Shown here: piece by piece, positions 6,276 to 14,694 of the stretch
Layout: every line of letters starts with the position of its first letter
Position numbering within the stretch: the first letter of the stretch is position 1
Source of the DNA: Geoanaerobacter sp964528055
Lineage (GTDB): Bacteria > Desulfobacterota > Desulfuromonadia > Geobacterales > DSM-12255
Assembly (NCBI GenBank): GCA_964528055.1
Contig: CAZGQM010000001.1
Coordinates: 248,001-312,000 of the forward strand
Reading direction: 5' to 3'
DNA: 64,000 nucleotides
The notes under the pieces: generated by a model
Seen by the model: only the letters and a program-made list of their open reading frames with translations
Database searches by the model: none
What the model was told of the DNA's origin: nothing
Program-made: the position numbers and the translations under genes

Positions 6276-8689
6276 AAAAACCGATTCTGGAAGCACTGAA
6301 GGAGCGGGTTCTGGTTCTTGACGGCGCCATGGGTACGATGCTCCAGGAGCGAGGGCTGAAGCCCGGCCAGTCGCCGGAGGAACTGAATCTGCTGATGCCG
6401 GACGTGGTGGCAGGCGTGCATCGCGAATACCTGGCTGCCGGCGCCGAGATTATCGTTACCAATACCTTTGGCGGGAGCCGTGAGAAGCTTTCCCATTTCG
6501 GCCTCCAGGACCGGCTTGCCGAGATCAATGCCGCAGCGGTGAAGGTGGCGCTTCAAGTGGCGGGAGAGAACGCCTATGTTGCTGCCTCGATAGGCCCAAC
6601 CGGTCGTTTTGTAGAGCCTGTCGGAGATCTTTCCTTCGACAGTATGGCGGAGATTTTCCGCGAGCAGGCCAGGGTGCTTTGTGATGCAGGAGCCGACCTG
6701 ATTTCGCTTGAGACCTTTCTCGATATCAAAGAGATACGGGCAGCGGTTATTGCCATCCGAGAAGTGGCACCGACGATCCCTGTCATCGCCATGCTGACCT
6801 TTGACGACAACGGCAGGAGTGTTCTTGGAACATCGCCCGAAGCTGCTGCCATAACCCTGGAGGCGGTAGGCGCGGATATCATCGGCTCCAACTGCGGGCT
6901 TGGCGTCGAGGGGATCTACGAGATCCTTGCGGCCATGCGAAAAGTGAGCCGGTTGCCGTTGATCGCTCAGGCCAATGCAGGGCTCCCGCAGCTCAAAGAC
7001 GGCATTACCATCTTTCCGGCTTCGCCTGAAGAGATGACCTTTTACCATGACCGCTTTCTGGGGCTCGGGGTGCGTGTGATCGGTGGTTGCTGCGGGACGA
7101 CACCAGCACATATACGAGCCATGCGCGAGGCTCTGGCGGGGAAGGTCCAAACCTGGAGCCCTTCAGGCCCTACGGAGGGGATTACCTTTCTTTCGAGCAG
7201 ATCAGGGTACGTTGCCATAGGTGATAACAACCCTGTTGCGATAATCGGTGAGAGGATCAATCCAACCGGCAAAAAGGGTTTTGTTGCAGAGCTTCAGGAG
7301 GGAAAGACCTCCTATATCCGACGTGAGGCGCTGGAACAGGTGGCTGCGGGAGCGACCCTTCTTGATCTCAATGTCGGAACTCCTGGGATTGACGAGGCCT
7401 TAGCCATGGAACGGGCTGTCTTCTGCGTGACCGGCGCTGTCGGAGTGCCGCTGGTTCTCGACTCGTCTAGCGTCGAAGCTCTGGAGCGAGGGCTAAAGGC
7501 GGCTGATGGCAAGGTGCTGGTCAATTCCGTTTCCGGTGAAACAAAGAGCCTCTCCAGGGTTCTTCCGCTGCTCAGGAAATATGGAGCCGCAGTCATCGGG
7601 CTCGCACTTGATGAACAGGGGATACCGGAGAGTGCCGAAGGCCGTCTTTCCGTTGCGGAGCGGATTGTTGCCGCTGCAGGCAAGGCGGGAATACGGCGTA
7701 ACGACGTGGTGATCGACTGCCTGACCCTGACCGTAAGCGCCGAGCAGAAGCGGGCCATGGAGAGCCTGCGGGCAGTCAGCCTTGTAAGAAACCGGCTGGG
7801 GGTGAACACGGTCCTGGGAGTGAGCAACATCTCTTTTGGCCTCCCTGCCCGACCTTTGATCTCATCCACATTTTTTGCCATGGCAATAGCTGCCGGACTC
7901 GATGCCGCCATTATCAATCCCAAAGAGAAGCCGATGATGGATGCCTTCCGTTCGGCAATGGTGCTGCTCAATCGGGACGACAATGCCGAAGCATACATAG
8001 ATGCCTACAAGGGGACGAATCAGTCGGGGTCGCTTGCACTTCCTCCCGATGCCCCACAGGATGTACGTGGCCGACTGGCTGCCGCAATCATAGGCGGCGA
8101 CAGGGAGAATGTGGTTTCTCTTGTTGAAGAGGCCTTTGCTTCAGGTCTTAACCCGCTTCAGGTGAGCAGCGAGGGGTTGCTCCCCGGTCTTGAGGAGGTG
8201 GGGCGGCGTTTCGAAAAAAACCAGGTTTTTCTTCCCCAGGTGATGCGTTCTGCCGAAACCATGCAGAGTGCCTTTGCACGACTCAAGCAGGAGATGGGGG
8301 GCGTGGCCATGGAGAGCAGGGGGAAGATCCTCATGGCTACGGTTGAAGGGGACATACACGATATAGGCAAGAACATTGTCTGTACGTTGCTAGAGAACCA
8401 TGGTTTCGAGGTGGTCGACCTTGGAAAGAACGTGCCGGCTGACCGGATCATTGCAGAGGCAAAGGCCCGTCAGGTCGACGCTGTCGGGCTCTCAGCCCTT
8501 ATGACAACTACCATGTCAGAGATGGAGAATGTGCTTGGCCGGCTGAGAGATGCAGGGGTCAAGACCTTTACCATGGTAGGGGGAGCGGTGGTGACCCAGG
8601 AGTATGCCGACAGGATCGGTGCGGACCTCTATGCCAAGGACGCCATGGAGGCGGTTGCCCGAATCAAGGAGCTGCTTGCCAGCCCCTGA
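6272..8689 (+). CDS. metH: cobalamin-dependent methionine synthase lacking the reactivation domain
   Basis: Transfers methyl from methyltetrahydrofolate through cobalamin to homocysteine. In 805 residues the order is: homocysteine methyltransferase domain (about 10-290) with zinc ligands C208 and C273-C274 (GGCCGTT); pterin-binding domain (about 322-575, opening with GERINPTGK); cobalamin cap (about 595-680); and the B12 domain with D694-I-H696-D-I-G699. It stops there. The C-terminal SAM-binding reactivation domain of the roughly 1,200-residue E. coli enzyme is absent, so reactivation must come from another protein. AGGAGA lies before the ATG at 6272, which overlaps the upstream stop as ATGA. 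Confidence 0.95.
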   Translation: MKKPILEALKERVLVLDGAMGTMLQERGLKPGQSPEELNLLMPDVVAGVHREYLAAGAEIIVTNTFGGSREKLSHFGLQDRLAEINAAAVKVALQVAGENAYVAASIGPTGRFVEPVGDLSFDSMAEIFREQARVLCDAGADLISLETFLDIKEIRAAVIAIREVAPTIPVIAMLTFDDNGRSVLGTSPEAAAITLEAVGADIIGSNCGLGVEGIYEILAAMRKVSRLPLIAQANAGLPQLKDGITIFPASPEEMTFYHDRFLGLGVRVIGGCCGTTPAHIRAMREALAGKVQTWSPSGPTEGITFLSSRSGYVAIGDNNPVAIIGERINPTGKKGFVAELQEGKTSYIRREALEQVAAGATLLDLNVGTPGIDEALAMERAVFCVTGAVGVPLVLDSSSVEALERGLKAADGKVLVNSVSGETKSLSRVLPLLRKYGAAVIGLALDEQGIPESAEGRLSVAERIVAAAGKAGIRRNDVVIDCLTLTVSAEQKRAMESLRAVSLVRNRLGVNTVLGVSNISFGLPARPLISSTFFAMAIAAGLDAAIINPKEKPMMDAFRSAMVLLNRDDNAEAYIDAYKGTNQSGSLALPPDAPQDVRGRLAAAIIGGDRENVVSLVEEAFASGLNPLQVSSEGLLPGLEEVGRRFEKNQVFLPQVMRSAETMQSAFARLKQEMGGVAMESRGKILMATVEGDIHDIGKNIVCTLLENHGFEVVDLGKNVPADRIIAEAKARQVDAVGLSALMTTTMSEMENVLGRLRDAGVKTFTMVGGAVVTQEYADRIGADLYAKDAMEAVARIKELLASP

Positions 8690-8768
8690 TTGCTTTGAGC
8701 CGAACTGATCAGGCGGCGTTACGCTATTGCATCAATCCTACGGGTATGCTACGGTACCCTCTACGCGA

Positions 8769-8789
8769 TTTGACGGACCGTTTTGACGG
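8769..8789 (+). repeat. direct repeat TTTGACGG, two copies
   Basis: TTTGACGG occurs at 8769-8776 and again at 8782-8789, a 13-base period, just upstream of the ATG at 8802. No -10 element fits between them and the start. It could be an operator or chance. Confidence 0.3.
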
Positions 8790-8801
8790 GCGGTACACAG
8801 T

Positions 8802-9104
8802 ATGCTGGTAGGCTTTAATCACAATGTCATGTACAAGGGTGAGATGTACCATGTTCAGACCGAGGACAGTGGTATTGCCAACCCCCAGATCACGACACTG
8901 CTCTACCGCGGAGGGACTATCCTTGCTTCCCGAAAGACCAGTTACGCGGATATTATCAAGATGGAGAACCTTGAAAAGGTGGTAGAGGAGCTGATGCAGG
9001 ATCAGCACAAGGATCTGCTGCGAAGTCTTAAGAACGGTGCATTTGACGACCGGATTGCGGCCATCGGTTCTCCTGCTGAAGTCAAAGAGGCTGCGGAGAA
9101 TTAG
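8802..9104 (+). CDS. conserved small protein, function unknown
   Basis: A 100-residue soluble protein. The segment GFNHNVMYKGEMYHVQTEDS and then RGGTILASRKTSYADI look strongly conserved in style, and I recall similar short proteins in deltaproteobacteria, but no function is known to me. The C-terminal half is probably helical and charged. No signal peptide or cysteines. The ribosome site is poor (GGGCGG 13 bases upstream). It lies alone between metH and the transketolase genes, in the same direction. Confidence 0.65.
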   Translation: MLVGFNHNVMYKGEMYHVQTEDSGIANPQITTLLYRGGTILASRKTSYADIIKMENLEKVVEELMQDQHKDLLRSLKNGAFDDRIAAIGSPAEVKEAAEN

Positions 9105-9190
9105 AGCAAGGACGATCTCCTCCATCCTTATCTTGTTTCCGGTAAAGAGAAATAAACCACCACGTTCCACACAGAAAGGACCCGTTTCCT

Positions 9191-10033
9191 GTGAAAGAAA
9201 TCATTGCGCAGCTTGAAGAAAAGGCCCGTAACCTGCGTGTCTCCATTGTAAAAACCCTGCATAGCTCACAGTCCGGGCATACCGGAGGCTCATTGTCTGC
9301 CATTGACATGGTGACTGTCCTCTATTTTCATTCGATGCGCCATGACCCGGCGAATCCCAAGTGGGATGGTCGTGACCGTTTTGTACTCAGCAAGGGGCAT
9401 GCTGCGCCTGCACTGTATGTTGCCTTGGCCGAGGCGGGGTACTTCCCCAAGGAAGACCTGAAGATGCTTCGCCAATTGGGGAGTCACCTTCAGGGACATC
9501 CTGACAGCAAGGTGACGCCTGGTGTCGAGGTCTGCACCGGATCGCTTGGCCAGGGGCTTTCAATGGCCAATGGCATCGCCATGGGGCTGAAGCTCGACAA
9601 AAAAGACAACCGGGTATTTGCAATGCTTGGAGACGGCGAGCTGCAGGAGGGGCAGATATGGGAAGCTGCCATGGCTGCCTCCCATTATGGTCTGGATAAT
9701 CTCTGTGCCCTTGTGGACTGCAACGGTCTGCAGATCGATGGCGAGGTATCGCAGGTGATGGGGGTTGCTCCGGTTGCCGACAAATTCCGCGCCTTTGGCT
9801 GGTACACCATTGAGATCGATGGTCATGATATCGGCGCAATAGTCAGGGCCATTGATCAGGCCCGCACTCTTGCCGGCAAGCCTACCGCCATTGTTGCCAC
9901 CACGGTGAAGGGGAAAGGGGTGTCGTTCTTCGAGAACAAGGCCTCCTATCATGGGGTTACTCCAAGCGATGAGGAGCTGCCGAGGGCTCTGGCATGTCTT
10001 GGTTGTTTCGAGGACTGCGAGAAGATTGCTTAA
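9191..10033 (+). CDS. transketolase, N-terminal (ThDP/pyrophosphate-binding) subunit
   Basis: The 280-residue N-terminal half of a split transketolase, which with the next gene moves two-carbon units between sugar phosphates in the pentose phosphate pathway. Visible motifs are the GHTGGSLS segment, SKGHAAPALY, and the thiamine diphosphate motif GDGELQEG...NLCALVDCN. The start is GTG at 9191 with AGAAAGGA 10 bases upstream. It is followed 37 bases later by the C-terminal subunit. All canonical motifs are kept, unlike the second copy at 55568-56386. Confidence 0.93.
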   Translation: MKEIIAQLEEKARNLRVSIVKTLHSSQSGHTGGSLSAIDMVTVLYFHSMRHDPANPKWDGRDRFVLSKGHAAPALYVALAEAGYFPKEDLKMLRQLGSHLQGHPDSKVTPGVEVCTGSLGQGLSMANGIAMGLKLDKKDNRVFAMLGDGELQEGQIWEAAMAASHYGLDNLCALVDCNGLQIDGEVSQVMGVAPVADKFRAFGWYTIEIDGHDIGAIVRAIDQARTLAGKPTAIVATTVKGKGVSFFENKASYHGVTPSDEELPRALACLGCFEDCEKIA

Positions 10034-10070
10034 TCATTAAGGCGCAACTGTCAATGAAAGGATATATGCT

Positions 10071-11009
10071 ATGAGCGGCATGATGGCCACCAGGGATGCC
10101 TACGGCGAGGTACTTGCCGAGCTGGGAGCGGAAAACGATCAGATCGTAGTGCTTGATGCCGATCTCTCAGGATCGACCAAGACAGCACTCTTTGCCAGGA
10201 AATTTCCTGAGCGATTCTTTAATATGGGGATTGCCGAAGCCAACATGGTCGGCACAGCAGCAGGATTGGCGTCATACGGAAAGGTTCCGTTTGTCTCAAC
10301 CTTTGCCATTTTCGCTGCCGGGCGTGCATGGGAACAGGTTCGCCAGTCGGTTGCCTATCCCAAGGCGAATGTAAAGGTGGTTGCCACGCATGGCGGGGTC
10401 ACGGTCGGAGAGGATGGCGGCTCGCACCAGTCGGTGGAGGATATTGCAATCATGCGCGCGATTCCGAATATGACGGTGATTGTCCCTGCCGACGGCCCTG
10501 AGACCAAGGCTGCAATCCGTGCGGCTGCCGCCTACCAGGGGCCGGTCTATGTCCGCCTTGGGCGGAACAAGGTTGCGACCCTCTTTGCGGATGACCATCG
10601 GTTTGAGATCGGCAAAGGGTGCGAACTGGTTTCCGGGAGCGATCTGACCTTTGTGACGACAGGTCTCATGACTGCACAGGCGGTCAAGGCCTCCGAGATT
10701 CTGAAGGCTCAGGGGGTTTCCGCCCGGGTCGTACATATGGGGACGATCAAGCCGCTAGACGGGGATATCCTTATAAAGGCCGCGAAAGAGACCAAGCTCA
10801 TCATTACCGCTGAAGAGCATTCCATTGTTGGCGGCCTTGGGGGGGCAGTTGCCGAGTTTCTCTCCGAGACATCTCCGGTGCCGGTGCATCGGGTCGGTCT
10901 CCGCGACCGATTTGGTACCTCAGGTAAGGCCGAGGAGTTGCTCAAGTATTTCGGGCTGACCGCAGACGATCTTGTCGAAGCGGCAAAGGGAGCCCTGGCG
11001 AGGCCCTGA
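10071..11009 (+). CDS. transketolase, C-terminal subunit
   Basis: The 312-residue partner of the preceding gene. It has the pyrimidine-binding domain with the conserved acidic MGIAEANM, the GGSHQSVEDIA histidine segment, and the C-terminal transketolase domain. AAAGGA lies just upstream of the ATG. Its TGA overlaps the ATG of the prepilin-like gene (TGATG), so that gene is probably co-translated with it. Confidence 0.93.
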   Translation: MSGMMATRDAYGEVLAELGAENDQIVVLDADLSGSTKTALFARKFPERFFNMGIAEANMVGTAAGLASYGKVPFVSTFAIFAAGRAWEQVRQSVAYPKANVKVVATHGGVTVGEDGGSHQSVEDIAIMRAIPNMTVIVPADGPETKAAIRAAAAYQGPVYVRLGRNKVATLFADDHRFEIGKGCELVSGSDLTFVTTGLMTAQAVKASEILKAQGVSARVVHMGTIKPLDGDILIKAAKETKLIITAEEHSIVGGLGGAVAEFLSETSPVPVHRVGLRDRFGTSGKAEELLKYFGLTADDLVEAAKGALARP

Positions 11010-11584
11010 TGTTTTTCCCATTCCGTAACCGCTCCGGAGGATTCACCTATCTGGCAGCACTGATCATGATCATCATCATGGGGATCATGCTTGGGGCGAT
11101 CGGCCAGAGATGGAGCACCGTTATGAAGCGGGAGCGGGAGGAAGAGCTACTTTTCAGGGGGAAGCAGATGGTGGATGCCATTGGTAAATGGTATAAACCC
11201 AAGACTGGCAGGCATCTCCCCACCGGTTTAAAGGAACTGAAGGACCTGCTTAAAGACCCCCGTGAACTCTCTAATGTCCGACATCTACGTCGCTTGTACA
11301 CAGACCCGATTACGGGCAAGGAGTGGAAAGTCATCACAGGCCCGGTAAAAGGGCTAGGGGCTACTAACGGCATCATAGGGGTGGCAAGCACAAGCGATGA
11401 AGAGCCGTTGAGACAGAAAAATTTTGTGGAGATGTTTTCATTTAACAAAGACGAAACTGATTTGATAAATATGTTCAAATCTTTTGACGGCAAGACCAAA
11501 TACAGCGAATGGCAGTTCGTCTATGGAACGGCTCAGCAGGCAGGCTCGGTCATACCGCCCAAGTCTCCATTTCTCCCCGGTTAA
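11009..11584 (+). CDS. prepilin-like (pseudopilin) protein
   Basis: A 191-residue protein with a type IV prepilin leader: a short basic N-terminus, a likely cleavage at G11/F12 (SGGFTYLAAL), then a hydrophobic helix to about residue 34. The usual Glu at mature position 5 is replaced by Ala; loss of this Glu is known for GspK-type minor pseudopilins. The rest is a charged globular domain with no cysteine pair. No pilus or type II secretion genes are nearby. It overlaps the transketolase stop by one base and lies 18 bases before the kinase gene. Confidence 0.75.
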   Translation: MFFPFRNRSGGFTYLAALIMIIIMGIMLGAIGQRWSTVMKREREEELLFRGKQMVDAIGKWYKPKTGRHLPTGLKELKDLLKDPRELSNVRHLRRLYTDPITGKEWKVITGPVKGLGATNGIIGVASTSDEEPLRQKNFVEMFSFNKDETDLINMFKSFDGKTKYSEWQFVYGTAQQAGSVIPPKSPFLPG

Positions 11585-11602
11585 AGTATAGCAGGAGGCT
11601 GG

Positions 11603-13123
11603 TTGATCTTCAGGAGTCTTACAACCAGGGTCATATTCATCTCTATCAGCCTTCTGGCCTTTGGTATCAGTCTGTTTGCACTCCTGAACCTCAAGAAGGA
11701 GCAGTCACAACTTATCAACTCAGCGCGGGAAAACACCGACCTGCTGCTCCGTACCGTAGAAGCTAGCATCTACAACTCGATGCGCATCGGCAACACCGAG
11801 GATGTACAGGTTATCCTCGAGATGGTTGGGCAGAATCCTAAACTCACCGGTGTGAGGATTTTCCACCCTCACGGCATGGTGCTTCGCTCGTCACACCCCG
11901 TAGAGGTAGGTAAGCCGGTTGACAGCGCTGATTACCGACTGTTTCTTCAAAACAAGAAGGAAGGGATAACCACCGTTGAAGGGCTTGGCGATGTCCTCAA
12001 GATGATCAAGCCTATCTACAACGACGAGCCGTGCCATACCTGCCATGGCCCAAAGTCCAGGGTAATCGGTGTGTTGAACGTCAATTACTCCCTTGCTGAA
12101 ACCCAGAAGCGGATGGTTGAGGCAACCCAGCTTTTTTTCGTTTCAACAGCCGCAATCATCGCCTTTCTCTCCATAACGATCTCTTTGGTGCTGCTGAAGT
12201 TCGTGCGCAAGCCGCTCAAGCTGATTGTGAGCAATATGGCCAAGGTTGAGGAGGGTGACCTTACGGTCAGAATGAATTACAAGGGCAGGGACGAGGTAGG
12301 GCGACTGGCAGACAGCTTTGATTCGATGATCGGTCGTCTGGATACTGCCAAGAAGGAGCTGGAACAGTTTCATTTTCAGCAGATGGAACGTGCAGACAGG
12401 CTTGCTTCTGTCGGAGAGATGGCAGCCGGCATAGCCCATGAGATAAAAAATCCGCTTACGGGTATAGCGGCTGCGATCAGTATCATAAAAGAGGATTATG
12501 ACGCCTCTGACCCGCGGCTAGAAATCCTGAACGAAGTTCTCGAACAGATAAAACGTCTCGACAAGACGGTAAACGACATGCTTTTCTTTGGGAAACCGTC
12601 TCAGCCGGAACTCGATTATTCCGACATCAATACGATACTTACAAAAACCCTCGGTTTTGCTTCCCAGTATAAAGGGGGGAGGCAGGTAGAGAAGAAGCTG
12701 CAGCTCGATGAAGGTCTTCCCCTGGCATATGTAGATCCGAAACAGATTCAGCAGGTCTTTCTGAATCTGATACTCAATGCCTTTCAGGCGATGCCGGGTG
12801 GCGGAGTTATCTCTCTGGAGACGGCACTACGTGAAGATGAAGGAAAGTCCTGGATCAGGATTATAATAGCCGACACAGGGGAAGGGATTCCGTCGCTGGT
12901 TCTCGAAAAGCTGTTTACCCCGTTTTTCACTACAAAAGCACAGGGTACCGGTCTGGGACTGGCTATTTGCCATAAGATCATCACGCAGCACGAAGGGAAA
13001 ATCTCAGTGTTGAGCGAGATTGGCAAGGGCACCCAGTTCATTATCGATCTGCCTTCAGTGGCGGATCATCCATTATACCTGGCTGAGCAGCCAGCTGAAT
13101 CATCTTCAGGCGCAAAGGAGTAA
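11603..13123 (+). CDS. sensor histidine kinase with a periplasmic c-type haem motif
   Basis: A 506-residue membrane kinase. Helix 1 (about 9-30) and helix 2 (about 177-200) flank a periplasmic sensor domain that contains C144-HTC-H148, a haem attachment motif. HAMP follows (about 200-252), then a HisKA dimerisation domain with H279 (AHEIKNP) and an ATPase domain (NLILNAFQA, DTGEGI, GTGLGLAI). Periplasmic haem sensors are known in Geobacter; a redox, gas or haem-loading signal is likely but unproven. The start is TTG at 11603 with AGGAGG 4 bases upstream. The response regulator begins 2 bases after the stop. Confidence 0.9.
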   Translation: MIFRSLTTRVIFISISLLAFGISLFALLNLKKEQSQLINSARENTDLLLRTVEASIYNSMRIGNTEDVQVILEMVGQNPKLTGVRIFHPHGMVLRSSHPVEVGKPVDSADYRLFLQNKKEGITTVEGLGDVLKMIKPIYNDEPCHTCHGPKSRVIGVLNVNYSLAETQKRMVEATQLFFVSTAAIIAFLSITISLVLLKFVRKPLKLIVSNMAKVEEGDLTVRMNYKGRDEVGRLADSFDSMIGRLDTAKKELEQFHFQQMERADRLASVGEMAAGIAHEIKNPLTGIAAAISIIKEDYDASDPRLEILNEVLEQIKRLDKTVNDMLFFGKPSQPELDYSDINTILTKTLGFASQYKGGRQVEKKLQLDEGLPLAYVDPKQIQQVFLNLILNAFQAMPGGGVISLETALREDEGKSWIRIIIADTGEGIPSLVLEKLFTPFFTTKAQGTGLGLAICHKIITQHEGKISVLSEIGKGTQFIIDLPSVADHPLYLAEQPAESSSGAKE

Positions 13124-13125
13124 CA

Positions 13126-14499
13126 ATGAGAAAAACACGTATCCTCGTTGTCGACGACGAGCACCTTATCCGATGGTCTCTTGAACAGAACTTGAAGAAA
13201 CAGGGGTATGACGTGCTAACGGCCGGCACAGGTGAGGATGCCCTAAAGATGGTGCGGGAGGATCAGCCGGATCTCATACTGCTGGACGTTCAGCTTCCGG
13301 GAATCAACGGGTTGCAGGTGCTGGAGAAGTCAAAGGAGATTGATGAAGACATCGTAGTTATTATGGTGACCGCGCAAGGGGCGCTTGAGACGGCAGTGAA
13401 TGCCATGCGACTCGGGGCTTACGATTATATAAACAAACCTTTCAATCTTGATGAGATGGCAATAGTTATAAAAAAGGCCCTGGAAACCTCAGACCTGCGT
13501 AGAGAGGTTGCGAGCCTTCGAAGCGAACACAAGAAATTAGGACCTCCGAACATAATCGGTAAAAGCAGACATATGGGCAATGTCCTGGATATGATGCAGA
13601 AAGTAGCCAGGAGTGAGGCCTCGACTGTTCTCATACAGGGAGAATCCGGGACAGGGAAGGAGCTGGTGGCAAAATGGATCCATTATGCTTCGAGCAGGTC
13701 TGAGAAGCCTTTTGTTGCGATAAACTGTGCTGCGGTACCTGCCACGTTGCTGGAAAGTGAGCTTTTCGGGCATGAGAAAGGCTCGTTTACCGATGCAAAG
13801 GTAACCAAGAAGGGTCTTTTCGAGCTGGCTGACGGGGGGACAGTATTTCTTGATGAAATTGGTGATATGTACGTCGATATGCAGGCCAAGCTCCTCAGGT
13901 TTCTAGAGGACAGGAATTTCCGTCGTATCGGCGGCACAAAATCCATTTCCGTAGATGTCAGGATCATTTCAGCAACAAACAAGGATCTGCTCAAGGCCAT
14001 TGAGGACAAGAGTTTTCGAAACGACTTGTACTATCGCCTTCAGGTCATTCCTGTGTACCTTCCACCGCTGAGAGAACGTAAAGAAGATATTATTCTCTTG
14101 ACGCAACATTTTATTGATTTTTTCAACAAAGAGTTTAATAAGAATGTTAAAGGTATTTCGAGTATGGCAGAGAAGATGCTGACCGAATATTCTTGGCCGG
14201 GTAATGTGCGCGAACTCAAGAACGTTGTCGAACGAGCGATAATTCTCGGAAACGAGGAAACCCTCCTGATGGAGCACCTCCCCCTGGAGATTGTGGCAAA
14301 ATCCGCAGCATCAGCTACTCCAGCAACTACCACTTTCAGGCTGCCGCCGGATGGTGTGGATATCGAAGAGGTAGAGAAGGAACTGATTCGTCAGGCATTG
14401 GAAAGCTGCGATTGGAATCAATCTAAGGCTGCCAAGAAACTCAATCTCGGCATAGATGCCTTCAGGTACAGAATGAAGAAATTCGGATTTCTGAAATGA
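13126..14499 (+). CDS. NtrC-family sigma-54-dependent response regulator
   Basis: A 457-residue regulator. The receiver domain (1-120) has DD at 10-11, phosphoacceptor D54 and K104. The AAA+ domain (about 142-375) has Walker A GESGTGKE (172-179) and Walker B TVFLDEIGD. A Fis-type helix-turn-helix lies at about 418-457. The sigma-54 contact loop, normally GAFTGA, is G219-S-F-T-D-A224: the key Thr is kept but two positions differ, a variant I recall in other Geobacter activators. AAAGGAG precedes the ATG. It is the cognate partner of the upstream kinase and lies 107 bases from a sigma-54 promoter that it probably activates. Confidence 0.93.
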   Translation: MRKTRILVVDDEHLIRWSLEQNLKKQGYDVLTAGTGEDALKMVREDQPDLILLDVQLPGINGLQVLEKSKEIDEDIVVIMVTAQGALETAVNAMRLGAYDYINKPFNLDEMAIVIKKALETSDLRREVASLRSEHKKLGPPNIIGKSRHMGNVLDMMQKVARSEASTVLIQGESGTGKELVAKWIHYASSRSEKPFVAINCAAVPATLLESELFGHEKGSFTDAKVTKKGLFELADGGTVFLDEIGDMYVDMQAKLLRFLEDRNFRRIGGTKSISVDVRIISATNKDLLKAIEDKSFRNDLYYRLQVIPVYLPPLRERKEDIILLTQHFIDFFNKEFNKNVKGISSMAEKMLTEYSWPGNVRELKNVVERAIILGNEETLLMEHLPLEIVAKSAASATPATTTFRLPPDGVDIEEVEKELIRQALESCDWNQSKAAKKLNLGIDAFRYRMKKFGFLK

Positions 14500-14605
14500 C
14501 TTTGAGTATCGGCTTGATTCGCTGTAAGGGGAAACCTCTGGGCAGTTGGGGTTAGCGACGATTTATTAAAAGACATTAAATAACCGCTTTTGGATGCTAA
14601 TGGAA

Positions 14606-14623
14606 TAGGCACCTATGTTGCAT
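14606..14623 (+). promoter_or_regulatory. sigma-54 (RpoN) promoter
   Basis: TAGGCAC-N5-TTGCAT: the GG (14608-14609) and GC (14620-14621) are exactly 10 bases apart, with the CAC and TTGCA of the consensus intact. Transcription would start near 14633, about 60 bases before the NHL protein gene. Upstream, 14520-14557, is an imperfect inverted repeat (CGCT...AACC / GGTT-AGCG) that could be an activator site. Confidence 0.75.
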
Positions 14624-14694
14624 ATCAAATGTTCAGCTACTAGAAAGCGGATTACGGCAAGGGTCGAATCTCCAATAAAACCGGAGGAAATAAT

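Noticed and set aside
6083..7150. Long minus-strand open frame (355 codons) opposite metH
   Set aside because: It lies antisense to metH and the end of the GerMN gene, both strongly supported, and its product has no recognisable domain. It is a shadow of GC-rich codon use.
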